Position numbers and translations under genes: made by a program. A stretch of 64,000 nt of DNA, taken from assembly GCF_038396675.1 (NCBI RefSeq), contig NC_088921.1, positions 33,789,001 through 33,853,000 of the forward strand. Direction: 5' to 3'. Positions 1 to 29,413 of this stretch are shown in pieces; position 1 is the first letter of the stretch; each line of letters begins with the position of its first letter. The DNA comes from Hydra vulgaris (Eukaryota; Cnidaria; Hydrozoa; Anthoathecata; Hydridae). Below the pieces are notes generated by a model, which was not told where the DNA came from, made no database searches, and saw only the letters and a list, made by a program, of their open reading frames with translations.

Positions 1-418
1 ACAAATGTCTCAGAAAAACTGATTCCAGTCAACAACCGAATGATCGCTACCTATTCTCAGTTCATGTTTGACATCTTCTAAAGATATTCCTCGGCTTGAG
101 CCAGCGCTTCTACAACATATGTAAGTTATAGATATAACCTGCCACAATTCCAAGAGTGAGCTTTCAAAAAAGTTCCCTTTTACTTAAAGTTCTTTTGCAA
201 CGTTTAATGGGACATCTCCAAACTACTTTATCTACTGCTCGTACATAATTTTGCTTCGTACAAGGTACGCCACATACGTTACAATCAATAGATACTGCCA
301 GTAAACCATACTCTCTGCACCAAAATATTGTCGAGTCCAAGTGGTTCATAAATCGTGCTCCAATCTGTGTAAGATAAATAGAGTTGAACTCATCCAGAGT
401 TGGTAATCGAAGAGCCAT
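1..418 (-). pseudogene. Merlin-type (ISXO2-like) transposase remnant, cut by the window edge
   Basis: The first 84 residues (418 down to 164) carry a zinc-ribbon-like pattern, CNVCG-x-PC followed by WRCP and C-K-R-T-L-S, as at the N-terminus of ISXO2-like/Merlin transposases. After a stop, the similarity continues in another frame (NFFESSLLELW, then a hydrophobic stretch, then DHSVVDWNQFF), matching the start of the family's catalytic domain. A further TGA follows DWNQFF. I therefore read it as a copy with a one-base frameshift and a nonsense change, whose 3' part lies outside the window. The family call rests on motif order recognised by eye. Confidence 0.6.
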
Positions 419-654
419 ATTGTAAAAGAAAAAATAGTATAAAACGTTAGTAAACGTTCAATCAGCGTGAAAGTATTTTAATGAAAGTACAACAATAGAA
501 CTTGCTGCATTGCAGCGTGCTTTTATTACGGATTTATTTCAAAATTATTTGGAACACAAATTTTGTGTTTTATTCCTATGAATCGATAAATAATATAAAT
601 TTATGAAACTAAATTAATTGATAGATAAAATATATTTTTAAAAATATATGTTTA

Positions 655-1498
655 TTAGTGCCAAAATTACAAAGGATCTGCAAGCGGTATGGAGACCACT
701 GGTGCAAAACGTGTGTTTTTAAGATCTATTGACAAGTACAAACTGCGATATGTGAATTTTTTAGGAGACGGGGATAGTAAAAGTTTCATTATTGTCATAG
801 ATACTTACCCTGGCATTCAAGTTAATAAGTTAGAATGTGTGGTACACTATCAAAAACAAGTTGGTACACGACTACGAAATTTAAAGAAAGAGAAAAAGGT
901 CTCGGTGGGCGTGGTTGTCTTACATATGTAGTAATTGATCGTCTGCAAAATTGGCTACACTATTTCATGTTGCATCTTTCAAAACAAATAACTTGCACTT
1001 TCCTCACTGTCCTACCGGCATCATTAGTTGGTGCAAGTTTAACTTTGATAAAGCAAATAAAAGCAACTTACAAACCAGGTCCAGGTCTTCCAATGAACAT
1101 AATTTTAAAAATTAGACCTATTTTTGAGGTTCTTAGCAAAGTTTTAGAACTAAAAAAATGTTTACATGGGAAAACTCAAAACGCTAATGAATCGTTAAAC
1201 AGTATGATTTAGGACCGATTACCGAAGACCAGGTATGTGAAATTTGGTGTGTACGATGCGGTAGCAAATTTTAATATTGGTATGAAAGCTTCAGTGTTAG
1301 TTTTGAACAATTAAATATGTTACCAGGTGCTTTCATGGTTAAAGGTTCCAATAAAATAAACAATAAAAGAATAAAACAATCTAATTATAGAATGAATGAA
1401 AATAATAAGTTGAGGCGACAGTTAAATAGAGCAAAAAAAAAATTTAAAAAAATGACAATAGTTTGGAAAAAGATAACTTATGAACCAGGAGGATTTTA
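655..1498 (+). pseudogene. Kolobok/Mutator-like transposase remnant (C-terminal half)
   Basis: The translation matches, piece by piece, the intact transposase encoded at 39859-41661. It shows the NYKGSASGMETTGA box, LGDGDSKSF (the GDGD catalytic motif), LECV-HYQKQVGTRLRNLK, GGRGCLT in a shifted frame, then the NANESLNS box (NPNES in the intact copy), and ends in a basic tail with EPGGF. At least one frameshift lies near 890 and a stop near 1210, and the segment between GRGCLT and NANES is shortened. The N-terminal half with the zinc-finger region and first catalytic Asp is missing. A dead copy; terminal repeats were not found. Confidence 0.75.
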
Positions 1499-2870
1499 AA
1501 TACTGTTTTTAAGATTTAATGAAGTTTATGATTGCTTTTTTATACATTTTTTGGTGTTATTTAATTAAAAAAATGTTAATTTGCTTTTTTCTCAGTATGA
1601 AGTATTTAAGACGCCGGCCAACATTGCTCACCAACCATTCGAAAGCCGTTTCTAAAATTTTCAGTGCTTGTTTATTAACTGTTATAGAGTGTTTTAAGTT
1701 GAATAGTTTTTTTTTTTTACACTTGCTGTTTATGCTGTTTTAGTACCATATTATTGAATATTGGACTTTGACTTCAAAATACCTGATTTTATATTTGTAA
1801 AAAAAAATTCTGTTTAACTTAAAACACTCTTCTACTCTATATAAACACCATATAAAAATTTCAACTTGGGTTGTTTTGTTCCCTGCCCACAATATTGCCC
1901 GGCGTGAAACCTGTTTTTGCTGTTTTTCGGCAATTTTTTATGGTTTCCATAGCAACAGGTTACCATTTTTTTATTTTTTTGTACTTTTTTCTTATTTTTT
2001 TAATATATGCTATTGATCTGACAAATTTTTTTTTTCTAAAAATTGATTTTAAAATTAGAGGGGGTTTCCCCCTTAATGTAGTTAATTTTCTTTATTATTT
2101 CCTTGTTTTAATATTTTTTTATTTTATTTGTTTATTTTATTAAGGTGTCACTTCATTGACTAGTTTTTAACTTTTTTAGAGACACCGAACCTAAATTTGT
2201 AAATTATAATTAAATTTGTAGTTTTTGATTTTATGATTAAATAAATGGATAGAAAAAATAGTATTCTGACATCATCGTTAGGAGGTTACATAATAATGAC
2301 CTTCACGTGTCATTATATACTTAATAAAAAAAAAAATGTAGCAGTCAGTTACCCATTGGCAAACTTTGTCTTCTAAAATGTTTTTAACCTCCAAGATTTA
2401 TCTTCTTTAAAAAATTAATGTTTCATAATAATAAAAAGTATCATCTAGATTTTCATCTTCACGAGCAATATCCCAGCAAAACAAGCTAATGATATTTTAA
2501 TATCAACACTCAATGAGCCTTCTAGGTTGTCAATAAAATTGCAAATGTTCTTTTCTGGTATTTCTGGTATTCACAATTTGGGTAAGAGTGAACTGAACCA
2601 ATATTGTTAAACACATCAGTACTTTTCTTAAACTTTACTAGTCGAAAAAACAAAGAATTAAGTTCCTTCTTAGCCCTGCCGTTATTTTCCAATAAGCAGT
2701 TTTAATGGGTCTGTTTTAAAATTGCCTAATAATATGTACTGGTGAGTTGTGCCTTGAAGATATTTTCTTATTTATGTATATTAGTTTCTTTTAATTGAGA
2801 TGCTCTTTTTTTACGTAAATATAGGCATGTTTATTATTCATTTTATTTTACAAATAAACAGGATTGGGAT
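1499..2870. other. AT-rich stretch without a recognised gene
   Basis: Long T runs and hydrophobic pseudo-reading frames only. Nothing resembles a conserved protein, and no clear terminal repeats were seen. Confidence 0.5.
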
Positions 2871-3126
2871 ACTGGCGTTACCGCAATTCGATTAATTTTG
2901 GTAATGCGGTAAATTTTGATAATTAGACAAAAAATCGGGGGCGCTTAGTTACAAATGCTATATTCAGTTAGATAATCGCAATGCTATCATTTTTATAGAG
3001 TGAATGATTGGATGTTATATTGTGAGTTACTTTTTATCGAAAAACTGAGTGCGATTTAATGCAATTTTTTATCGCATAATCGAATAAAATCGCTTTTCTG
3101 CTAACCGTCAATGCGGTAACGCCAGT
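2871..3126. mobile_element. Short MITE with 15-bp terminal inverted repeats
   Basis: It begins ACTGGCGTTACCGCA and ends with the exact reverse complement TGCGGTAACGCCAGT, about 256 bp overall. The interior is noncoding and carries several TCGCAAT/ATCGCAT-like boxes, which may be subterminal repeats. No target-site duplication was obvious, so the superfamily is left open. Confidence 0.7.
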
Positions 3127-3429
3127 GCTTAGATTAGTCACCCGGCTAATTAAGTGTTGAATGAAGTAATAGACTTTTTTTGCATATTTTATTTAGAGAT
3201 TTGAGATAAATTTGTAGAGATGTAGGTATGTTCATGTTTTTAAATTGACTCACTAGATTATAAGAATATGCATTAAGAAAATACACTGACGCATTTACAA
3301 TGCCTTTTCTCTGTCGGATCTTGATTCCTAAACTTTATATTGAGACTCAAGTTAGATTTTAGACATTTTGTTTAAGGCATATATAAATTAAGTTACTGCT
3401 ATTGCAATACTTATAACTTTTTTTTATCT

Positions 3430-3975
3430 TAATTGGAAATATTATTTAACAATTTAAAATGGGAAAACCATATTGAAAAAATGGTGAGGCGAATCAAAAA
3501 TTGAGTATGCTAAAACACGCAATTCTCTATCCAGATGAAACATTAACGAAATTGTTATATACATCATTCGTTCGGCCGCACTTGGAATGTGCTTTTCAAG
3601 TATGGAATCCATATTTTGTTAGAGACATGAACTTAATCGAAAGGGTTCAACGAAAAGCTACAAAAATTGGCTGCAAAAAAAAAAGGAGACAGTTTCGAGC
3701 AAAGGTAAAGAAAATGGACTTACAAAATCTATCGAATAGAAGAGAAAACGGTGATCTTATCCAAATGTATAAAGTCCTAAACAAACATGATACTATCAAT
3801 TGGCATTGTGAACCAGAAGTATTGGTTAGGCTAACCAAAGGGGCACAATCAAAGGTTGAGAAGGCAGTATGTTCCAAACTTCTTGCCGAGGCATTATTTC
3901 TTCACGAACCGTATAGTTGAAAATTGGAATCGTTTGGAAGGTGATGTTGCCAATTCCGTTTCAGTGATTAATTAA
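3430..3975 (+). pseudogene. 3' end of a CR1/L2-like LINE open reading frame
   Basis: The region after reverse transcriptase in this LINE class is recognisable: NLKWENHIEKMVRRIKN, then LLYTSFVRPHLECAFQVWNP, then IERVQRKATKI, and after a frameshift VENWNRLEGDV. The catalytic reverse transcriptase and endonuclease are absent, as expected for a 5'-truncated copy. A stop separates the first two blocks and a frameshift near 3893 precedes the WNRL motif. A short A run follows. Non-functional. Confidence 0.8.
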
Positions 3976-5686
3976 AAAAAAAAACTTAATAAATTAAGCG
4001 AAAAAACGCTGTTAATATCTAACATCTACTGTTGTTAGATTCTTTCTTGAGACTCTCCAGAACACAGCTTCAATTATTATTATTATTGTTAATATGTAGG
4101 TGTTTTATAACATTTGAAGATAAGGGTATGGACCTATGTAGAAATTGAAGTTTTGACAAATATACGTAGAAATCGAAGTAATTTTCTAGATTTATCTTAG
4201 AAAGATGAATCCAAATGAAATATGAAGAAAATCTCCAAAAGAAAACCTCATCCAAAAGTTATGAACTTTGTACCCGAATTGGGTCTATTTGAATGGAAGG
4301 AACAGCAATGGTAAAAACAGATCAAATTACTATTATTAGTTTTTATTTATTGGTGTGCTCTAACTCAAACTTTTCTAAGAGTAGAATAGGTCGGTTAATG
4401 AGGCACTCACTGCATTGGAGTGAGGCAAGATCTCACTTCAACCCTTTACTTTTCCGGATATATCTGAAAAAAATAACCCCTGGCTACGCGGCGTTTTAGA
4501 AATTTGAACCTCATTCAAATGACCGAATTGATCCTCCCAATTTAGACAAGAGTTACTGAACGATCTAAATTATTAAAAAAAAAAAAAATCAATATTTATC
4601 AAGCAAAAAATATTTTTAAAATACTATTGAACAAATGATATAAAGAAATATTTTCACTTTTTATTTTATAAAATGACTAAAAATAAAATCGAATGAACGT
4701 GACATAAGAAATGCTTTTACATTTAGTCAACTTTAAAAACTAATAAACTCGTAAATAAACTAGCAAACATAAAAATAAATTTAAAAAGAAAACCAATACA
4801 ACAAAAACCAGTAACAAATAAGTAACTTTACATATAAAATGCATTAAAAACATCTTCAAACCTTTTAACTGAAAAGCTTTGCATTGAATAAAGACTTAGA
4901 GCCATTAAAATTATTTCTAAATATATTTTCTATTAACTTTATGCCCAGCACGGAAAAGAGGCCAGCCTCTTTTCTATAAAAATTAACACAAAATTGAGAT
5001 ATTGATAAAGCTCAGTAAGGCATGAAGAAATTTTTAAAGCACAAATAATTTTACTTTAATAGATAGTATACAGAAAGTTTGAGTTATTCGCAACCCTCCC
5101 ATAATATATAATGCACGGTTGCTAGTTTATTGAACTTTTGTATTGACTTCTTTGGCACCAAAAACTTATTTAAAATCGTCTTGATAATTTTCACTTTATT
5201 TCTTTGAAATATAAAAGTTTTAGAAAGCTATTATCATCAAAACATAATTTGTAATTATGTTTCAATGAACACAAAAAAAGCTCAAAAAAAGTTCGTGGTA
5301 AAAAAAGTTTAAAAACTTGAGTAATTCCACAGAAACAAAATTGCCAAAAATAAAAGCATTATTTATAATATATATATATATCGCATAATATAAATTATAT
5401 TTTTTAATAAACATATTAAGTTTTGTCAGAAACTTTGTAAACGATAAAAGTTAATAATATAAGCAAAGAAATCTAAACTTTACGTGTTAACCAAAATAAA
5501 AGAATAAAAAAATAAATTAGGAAAAAAAAAAAAATTTACAAAAAAACACATTACAAAGTCTTGAATCGATCTCCTGTAACAACAGGATTGAATAACCATC
5601 TAAAATAAAGAATAAACAATTATTATTAGTTTATAAGTTTTTTTCGACACAACAGACTCCTGTTACAAGGAACCCAGCAAACATTG
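3976..5686. other. AT-rich stretch without a recognised gene
   Basis: A 68-codon open frame at 4293-4499 (+) matches nothing I know and has no neighbours supporting it. The two sides of it (CGAATTGGGTC near 4275, GACCGAATTGATC near 4520) are weakly inverted, so it could sit in a small decayed element. The rest is A/T runs. Confidence 0.4.
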
Positions 5687-5939
5687 TTTTAGTGGATTTG
5701 TAGTGGACCTATATAGCGGTTTTTAACGGTTCATTGGAGTTTGCTTATCGGTTACTTAGTGGACCATTAGTGGCAGTCGCTATAAATGGCAACCCGATAA
5801 ATTTCCGACATATTATTAGGCTAGTCATCGGCTAGCTGTTTTTAGTGGCTGCCACTAATGGTCCACTAAGTAACCGATAAGTAAAACTACAGCCGTCCAC
5901 TCTTGGCTAAATCGCCAATATAGGTCCACTGAAACTCCG

Positions 5940-5940
<1 letters not shown>
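5687..5940. mobile_element. Foldback/MITE hairpin abutting a (TA)n array
   Basis: Left arm (about 5700-5782) and right arm (about 5836-5940) are imperfect inverted repeats. The best block is ACTTAGTGGACCATTAGTGG on the left, with its reverse complement on the right; GTGGACCTATAT lies further out on both sides. The element has no coding capacity. Its right end directly touches the (TA)n run. Confidence 0.7.

Positions 5941-6032
<92 letters not shown>
5941..6032. repeat. (TA)n microsatellite
   Basis: About 46 uninterrupted TA units, directly next to the foldback's right end. Confidence 0.95.
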
Positions 6033-6036
<4 letters not shown>

Positions 6037-6278
6037 TATAAAAGAAATCTGCCAACACCCAATGAAAACAGGTACAGCCATAACTTTATTTTAGGTGACT
6101 TGCAATTGTATTCATAAACAAAATTTTTATAAAAGAGAAACATACCGATTTGTTTCTTTATTTGAGAAAACTTCTTTATCAAGAAACATTGACATTTCAA
6201 TACCCTCATCTGCATAATAAACACACTTAGTTTACTATTTTACAAAAATGTAAAAATAATTTTGTTACATTAATAAAA

Positions 6279-6284
6279 TTTATT
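6279..6284 (-). promoter_or_regulatory. Candidate polyadenylation signal of the FAM102 gene
   Basis: AATAAA on the minus strand, about 160 nt beyond the stop codon at 6443-6445. Such hexamers are frequent by chance in DNA this AT-rich. Confidence 0.35.
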
Positions 6285-6442
6285 CACCTGTGTTACCAGA
6301 ATCCATAGAGAGGTTGGCACTAAAAAACATATAATACGTTTACGTCTAATAAACTGTACAAAAAAAAAAAAAAAAAATTTTTTCAAATAATAAACAGTCT
6401 TTCAAATAATTAAAAGTTAATTTAAATAACAATAATCAATAA

Positions 6443-23461
<17,019 letters not shown>

Positions 23462-24152
23462 CGTTCTTTATTTGTTTACCAGAGAGTGAAAGTTTTAAGT
23501 ACCAAACTCATTGTATTAAATAACTGAAAAATCTAATAAAATATATGAAATGCAGATAGTTATATCGAGTCACTGTGTTTCACAGTTACCGTGGTACGCA
23601 CGCATCATAATATATCTGAAAAAGCGGAAAAAGTAAAAGAATTTATTTATTTAATTTAACTAAATTAAATAACATAAATTAAAAATAAGTGATCGGAAAT
23701 ATTTAGAAACATCCAACTAATTTTTAAATCAACATTAACAAAAATAAATTTTTCCGCAGAGACACACAAAAAAAGACAACAATAAATTAAATATTAAATC
23801 ATTTTAAGCGATTTTACATACTTCCGTAATTACTCTTAACACTTGTCGATAGTTATAATTTTAACGATAAAAATATTGAGTTTTTAGTTATTAGGAAATG
23901 TAGATAAAAACACTTAATATCCGGTAGAAAAATATTTTACATGTAACCAAAAATTAATATCCAACATATAAACAAACAAATTGATAATAATTATGTTGGT
24001 TTTATATTGTGTACCATAATACAAGTAACATAATTATGTTAACATAGATAAAATATAATAAAAATCTGGAAAGTTAATATCAATTATGCAAGTTCATTTA
24101 ATGAACCGAACATTTTTTTTTTTTTAATTTAAGAGGGGAAGAATAATGGCTC
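23462..24152. other. 5' flank of the FAM102 gene
   Basis: AT-rich, no further coding exon recognised. Any 5' UTR exon or promoter would lie here, but no convincing core promoter can be named. Confidence 0.4.
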
Positions 24153-24451
24153 TTATAGCAATGTTACCATAAGTTTACAGTTTACATTTTTTAGCTTTTT
24201 TTTTCTAGCTAGTGGCGTAGCTTCTTCTTTTCTTTTGAAAAGGTCGATAACATCTTGTTCTGCGACACTTTGGCCAACAATTTTTCGATTAACTTTTAGA
24301 TCGGCCATATTTTTTTTTACATTTTCATAACTTTCTCTTGGAAAAAACTCTTTATTTTCTTTTCCATTTCTTTTTGTCATTTCCTCGTGCAGAGCTTTAT
24401 GCTTGCCAAACCTTAAAACTGCTGTAGCTAATTCAGAAATGATGTTAACAA
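24153..24451 (-). CDS. Unrecognised coding-like segment (possible terminal exon)
   Basis: From an acceptor-like TAAAACACAG at 24452, an open frame runs about 99 codons to a stop at 24153. It is hydrophilic, with normal-looking composition (ELATAVLRFGKHKALHEEM; FFPRESYENVKKNMADLK; NRKIVGQSV) and a basic end. I do not recognise the family. It could be a last exon of a host gene further upstream or part of a transposon protein; FFPRESYENVKKN faintly recalls DNA-binding N-termini of some LINE proteins. No partner exon was found. Confidence 0.3.
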
Positions 24452-26921
24452 CTGTGTTTTAGACTTTTGGGCTAATGACTATTGATTGACGCTGTTTTTG
24501 CTAGGTGGCAATAAACGAAATAATCTTAAAAATTAGCGATAGCATGTAAACATATAAAATATTAGTTAGGCTCATTCACCTAAGTGAGGAACGGAAGAAA
24601 ATTTTCTTTATCTAAATTCTTATACTTTTTGTTCTAATAATACTTGGCAAAAACTGTTTTTTACACTTGTTTAACATAACAATAAACACATCTGTCTAAT
24701 TGTTGAAGTATACGAGATAAATGAACTGATAGGCAAATCAAGATTATATTATTTTTATATCATAATAATATTGCTCGCAATCTGACATAAATTGCATGTC
24801 TATCTAAAAAAAATCAATAATTGTTTGGCATTTTCTTTAACAATCAACACGTCTTGCTCTTTTCAAAATTCCATTCAAGTCTAAAGTTTTGTTTTGGTTT
24901 GTATACCAAAAATTATAGTATAAAGTGTCCGTAAGGCTTAGCGCAAAAGCTTACTGTTTAATAGTTTTTTTATTGTTACCATTGAGTTTCAAAACACATT
25001 TCCCACACAACCCGGTTGCTTTGCCTTGATCACCATAAGAACCAATTTCATTGCAATCCAAAGGATGAAAACCAGATTTTATTCCAGACAGTTGATCTTG
25101 TTTAGTGGTAACCTTAAAATACCTATTAAGAAGTACTTAGATATTGATTGTTAGTTTTTTTTGCGGCACTGACAAGCGCTTTGTTGTGAGCTGTTATTAA
25201 TATTATCTATGAAATTTTTTTAGCCATTTGTTCATAATTGCACAAAACCAGACTTTGACAGGTTTACCAATTTTGAATATGTTTGATTGCTTTGTGCAAT
25301 AAAGGTAGCTGCATAAAAAGTCCATGACATCATTCCGTGTTTAACCATAATCCCATTGTCAAAAGAGCTTAAACAATTGTACAACTACATTGTTTGCTGC
25401 AAAAGTTTTTGAGCCTTCGAAACTTTTTATTTTTGTATCCTATGATTGTTTAAAATTGAATTCAATATTTAAATGCAACTTTTCTGGTTGAATTATCTCT
25501 TTCCTTTTACATCAATTAACGAAAGTTTTATTTTTTTTTTCCTTGTATGATGTTTTTATTTGTTGAGATTTCGAACGATGTTGATTAAGATAACCGGAAC
25601 TAACGCACCAGAAAATCCGAATCCACGTAAGTTCTTAATTACTAAAAAAAAATTCAAAAAAGGTAATTTATTTAATTATTAATTAACTTTATTTATAAAA
25701 TTTGAATTCAATTTTTATAATATTATATTTAATATTCTAGTATAAGCTAAATAAGTTTACACCATTGGAATCAAAATTAAATTTACTACAAGGTCATTAA
25801 AGTTATTATAACTTGAGTTTTGATTCCTTTATTTAAATTTTGCATTTTAAAGCAAAAACAAAACTTTACGACTCTTTTTCAAACTTCTATTAAAAAAAAA
25901 GAAAAAAAAGAAACGACTTAAAATTAAATTATTTCATCATATTCAAAAAAATATCATCATTTAAATATTCTGACTTTTTTGTTTTATATTTTAATGTTAC
26001 ATTAATCAGTGATCGAGAAAAAAAAAGGTGTATCATCATATTTGATTCACATATTAACATACCTATTTTTTATGTAAACCAATATGCTATGTTATATATA
26101 TATGTTATGTTATATATATGATATATAATTTTGTTATGTTATATATATGATATATAATTTTATGTAAACCAATAACTTTTTATTTATTAAAGATGCATTT
26201 TTATTTACAATTTTTATTACAATAAAAAATTCGTTTAATACTTTAATTCACTGGTTTTAAAACTAGTATTTGTAATTCACTGGTTTTAAAATTAGTATTT
26301 ATGACACATTTTTGGAGGGTGGTTTCGGACAACTTAATCTATTTACATATTAAAAATAAGCAACTTTTTTATATAAATAATAATAATACATTTAATATAA
26401 TACACAAACCTGTAATAGAAATTTATTTAATTCTAATAAAAAGACCTAAGACTTGGAAAAAGTTATTTTAAAGTGTTTATTTTCATTATTAAAAAGCTTA
26501 TGTTTATATTTCTAAATGATGGCATTTTCATTCCCATTCCTTATATATCGGAAGCAGTTTTTAAAGGCGATTTTTTTCTTTAAATATGTTGAGAACATTC
26601 CAATGCTAATTAATTATATATAATATTTGTGACACACGGGTAAAAAAGAGGTAAAATCATGGTTAAACTATAAATCCGGGGCTACACTCCAATTTCGAAT
26701 CATATCTTTTTTCTTACATTTTTCTTTTATGTTTTGTATATTATTAATATACAAAATAATTACTTTTTTGTTTCTAATTTAATATATATTGTTTATACTT
26801 TAAAAAAAGTCTTTTGACACTTTGTTTTCTATTAGTACATATACACAATTTATCTTTTTCTTAAGTGTCCGGAGTCACCCGACTTTTCCCTATGTGTTTA
26901 TGATATATCTCGCATATGATG

Positions 26922-26926
<5 letters not shown>
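24452..26926. other. AT-rich stretch, mostly without recognised genes
   Basis: An open minus-strand segment near 24960-25119 contains GFHPLDCNEIGSYGDQ and CGKC, possibly a fragment of a metal-binding protein or transposase, with a stop at its end; unassigned. Short tandem duplications occur at about 26085-26160 (ATATATATGATATATAATTTT) and 26247-26300 (CACTGGTTTTAAAA). Confidence 0.35.
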
Positions 26927-27014
<88 letters not shown>

Positions 27015-27039
27015 TTTATATATATATGTATATATATAT
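26927..27039. repeat. (TA)n microsatellite, degenerate at its right end
   Basis: Uninterrupted to 27010, then TA with AAT, TTT and TGT interruptions. Confidence 0.95.
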
Positions 27040-27143
27040 TAAAATGCTTTAAATCAGTTTTCTTATTTTATTGCTAAGATTTCGTACTGTAATATCAGAA
27101 CATTACTGATGAGTCCTAAAGAATGAAACAATATTGCCTCATG

Positions 27144-27144
<1 letters not shown>

Positions 27145-27235
<91 letters not shown>
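27145..27235. repeat. (TA)n microsatellite
   Basis: About 45 TA units, ending directly at the foldback that starts TAGAGTGGTTC. Confidence 0.95.
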
Positions 27236-27239
<4 letters not shown>

Positions 27240-27705
27240 GTGGTTCAAAAAACAATATTTTTTGAAAAATATATGGAGCACGCACCTTAATGTGTTTTAT
27301 ATCATAAAATAAAACTGGATTTAAAAGTCTTTTGAGTAGAAAAATTTTTTTGGGGTGCTCTAAGACCTTTGAACATTTAAAGGTTCCTATTTCTTGTTGG
27401 GCCTAAAAGGAGGCGAAATTATAGAAAAATTTCAAAATTAATTATCATTTTATAAAAAATTGTTATTTTAGATTTTTTTGATAACATTTTTTATAAAACG
27501 ATTTTTTTTTTGAAATTTAATTAATATAATTTCGCTTTATTTAAGAACTAACAAAACATACTTTGAAAAACTTTTTTTAAATAATATTAGGAACGCATTA
27601 AATGTTCAAGGGTCTTGAGGCACCTATGAAATTATTTTATATTCAAAAAATTTTTTAACCCAGTATTATTTTATCAGAAAGACCACATTAAGGTACAAAT
27701 AAATG
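27236..27705. mobile_element. Foldback element with long imperfect arms
   Basis: Left arm 27278-27390 (ACCTTAATGTG, AAGACCTTTGAACATTTAA) and right arm 27590-27700 read as imperfect inverse copies for over 100 bp, separated by about 200 bp of A/T runs. No coding content. The left end touches a (TA)n array. Confidence 0.65.
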
Positions 27706-29238
27706 GTACATACATAATTTTTGACCAATTTATTATTTTTACATTATTATATATTTTTGCTTTTTTAGATAAAATTGAAAGTTTAAGATTGTTGAAACTT
27801 AAGGATCTTTTAATAAAGGCTCCAAATTCTAAAAAAAAGCCAATAAACTTCTTATTAACCCATTTTTGATTTTTATATCGAAACATTTCAAAATATTATC
27901 ACAAAAATTTAAAAAACTGTTTAGTATTAATAAAAATTGTTTAGAATAGGTTTCACCAACGTGCTCCGTTTGCTCTGGACCAACCAACCATCAATTGATA
28001 ATGTGTAATATTATATACTAAAACAATTCTTAAACTATAAGTTTTAAACTTGGTACTTACATATTGCAATACTCTCAAACACCAGTAAGTATAAACACGT
28101 CAATAAACTGTTTAAAACTTACTTTAGCATATAATAAATCTTTGAAACAAAGTCACAATATATCCAAACAAACATTTTTTTTTGTTGGTAAAAGGGTTGA
28201 AGTACTACAAACCTTCACCTAGATTCATGGTTTGTAAGCGCCTAGTCTTTAAATAAACTCAACTTGGTCCAATGGCCAACGTGCTTCGGGCTAGACTACT
28301 AATTGAAAACTAGATATATATGATACATAAATTTGATATATAACATTATTAAAATGCAAAACATGATGCAGGGATAGTATAAACATTTGAGCTTAAGGGT
28401 TAATGTTAGAAATAAGCTTACAATATTCTTTTAGTGCATTTTGCAAAAAAAATTTTTACTAAAAAGATTAACAGCACCGTTCGTAAACATTTTAAAAACA
28501 CCTTTTTGTGTGAAGTATAATCCTTGCTTTTGTTCTATTTTTACTTATTTTTTTCAATTTCAAAAAAGTTAACTTTAAGATATTTTTATTTCACTATAAA
28601 TTCATTTTTTTAAATCAAAATTGTTTGGTTTTATTTTAAACGTACATTACAAAATTGTATACATTTATTATTGAATACAATGGAATTTGTTAATAATTAA
28701 ATGTGTTTTTACTAACGAGAAAATTTAAATATATATAAAGTTATTCCACAAGCGCTTTTGCTAGTAAGCAGAAAACAAGCCTACAAAATTAAAAAAAAGA
28801 ACAGGTGAGGATGTTTGTATTAGCATCCGTATAATGCGTTGCGCTTATGGGCAATGAGTTAAATACAAAGCGTAAATATACAAAAAAATAATTTCATAGG
28901 GTTATAAACTTTATTCGGACCTTTATAAACAAACCAGTAACATACACTTTATTTTTAAAAGAAAGATTAAAAATGAATAATAAATTATTTAATTAATTAC
29001 GTAAACTGTTTTTAATATATATTTAACGAAAATTTTATTCAATAAACGTGTTTTATTTGGTCAATTAATTGGTTATTAGTAACAATTTTTATTTTCTTCA
29101 AAAGAAAAGTCGATTAAACTACCACGTTCAATTTGATCCATTTGCGGTATGAAAAATATTGAGAAAATAAAGAAGAAAAGTAAAGCTTTGGAATATTTTA
29201 TGCAAAGGAATAAAAATGTCTTCAAAATGTATTTAAAA
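27706..29238. other. AT-rich stretch without a recognised gene
   Basis: Two related CCAACGTGCT-containing segments (near 27958 and 28276) may be fragments of one repeat family. Nothing coding is supported. Confidence 0.4.
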
Positions 29239-29413
29239 CGGCCGCGGCGCAGAGGTTAGAGCGCTTGCTTTAGAAGCAAGAGATCCAAGGTTCTAAGCAA
29301 GCTTTAGGAATATTTCTCGCCATCGATAAATAAGGAAAAAGGCATGAACTGTTAAACGTTCTTCTACGGTGCTCTGGATTGGGGCACCTAAAACAAGAAT
29401 TAAAAAAAAATAA
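29239..29413 (+). mobile_element. tRNA-derived SINE (family A)
   Basis: Head with A box (GCGCAGAGGTTAGAGCGC), anticodon-arm-like CTTGCTTTAGAAGCAAG, and a degenerate B box (AAGGTTCTAAGC). A body and tail shared with the copies at 34179 and 42480 follow (GAACTGTTAAACG, CGGTGCTCTG, GGGGCACCTAAAA), ending A-rich. Probably transcribed by RNA polymerase III when young. Confidence 0.75.

Noticed and set aside
5855-6224. Open frames of alternating Tyr-Ile on the minus strand
   Set aside because: They are translations of the (TA)n array. The same holds at 22872-23189, 26822-27052 and 55034-55234.
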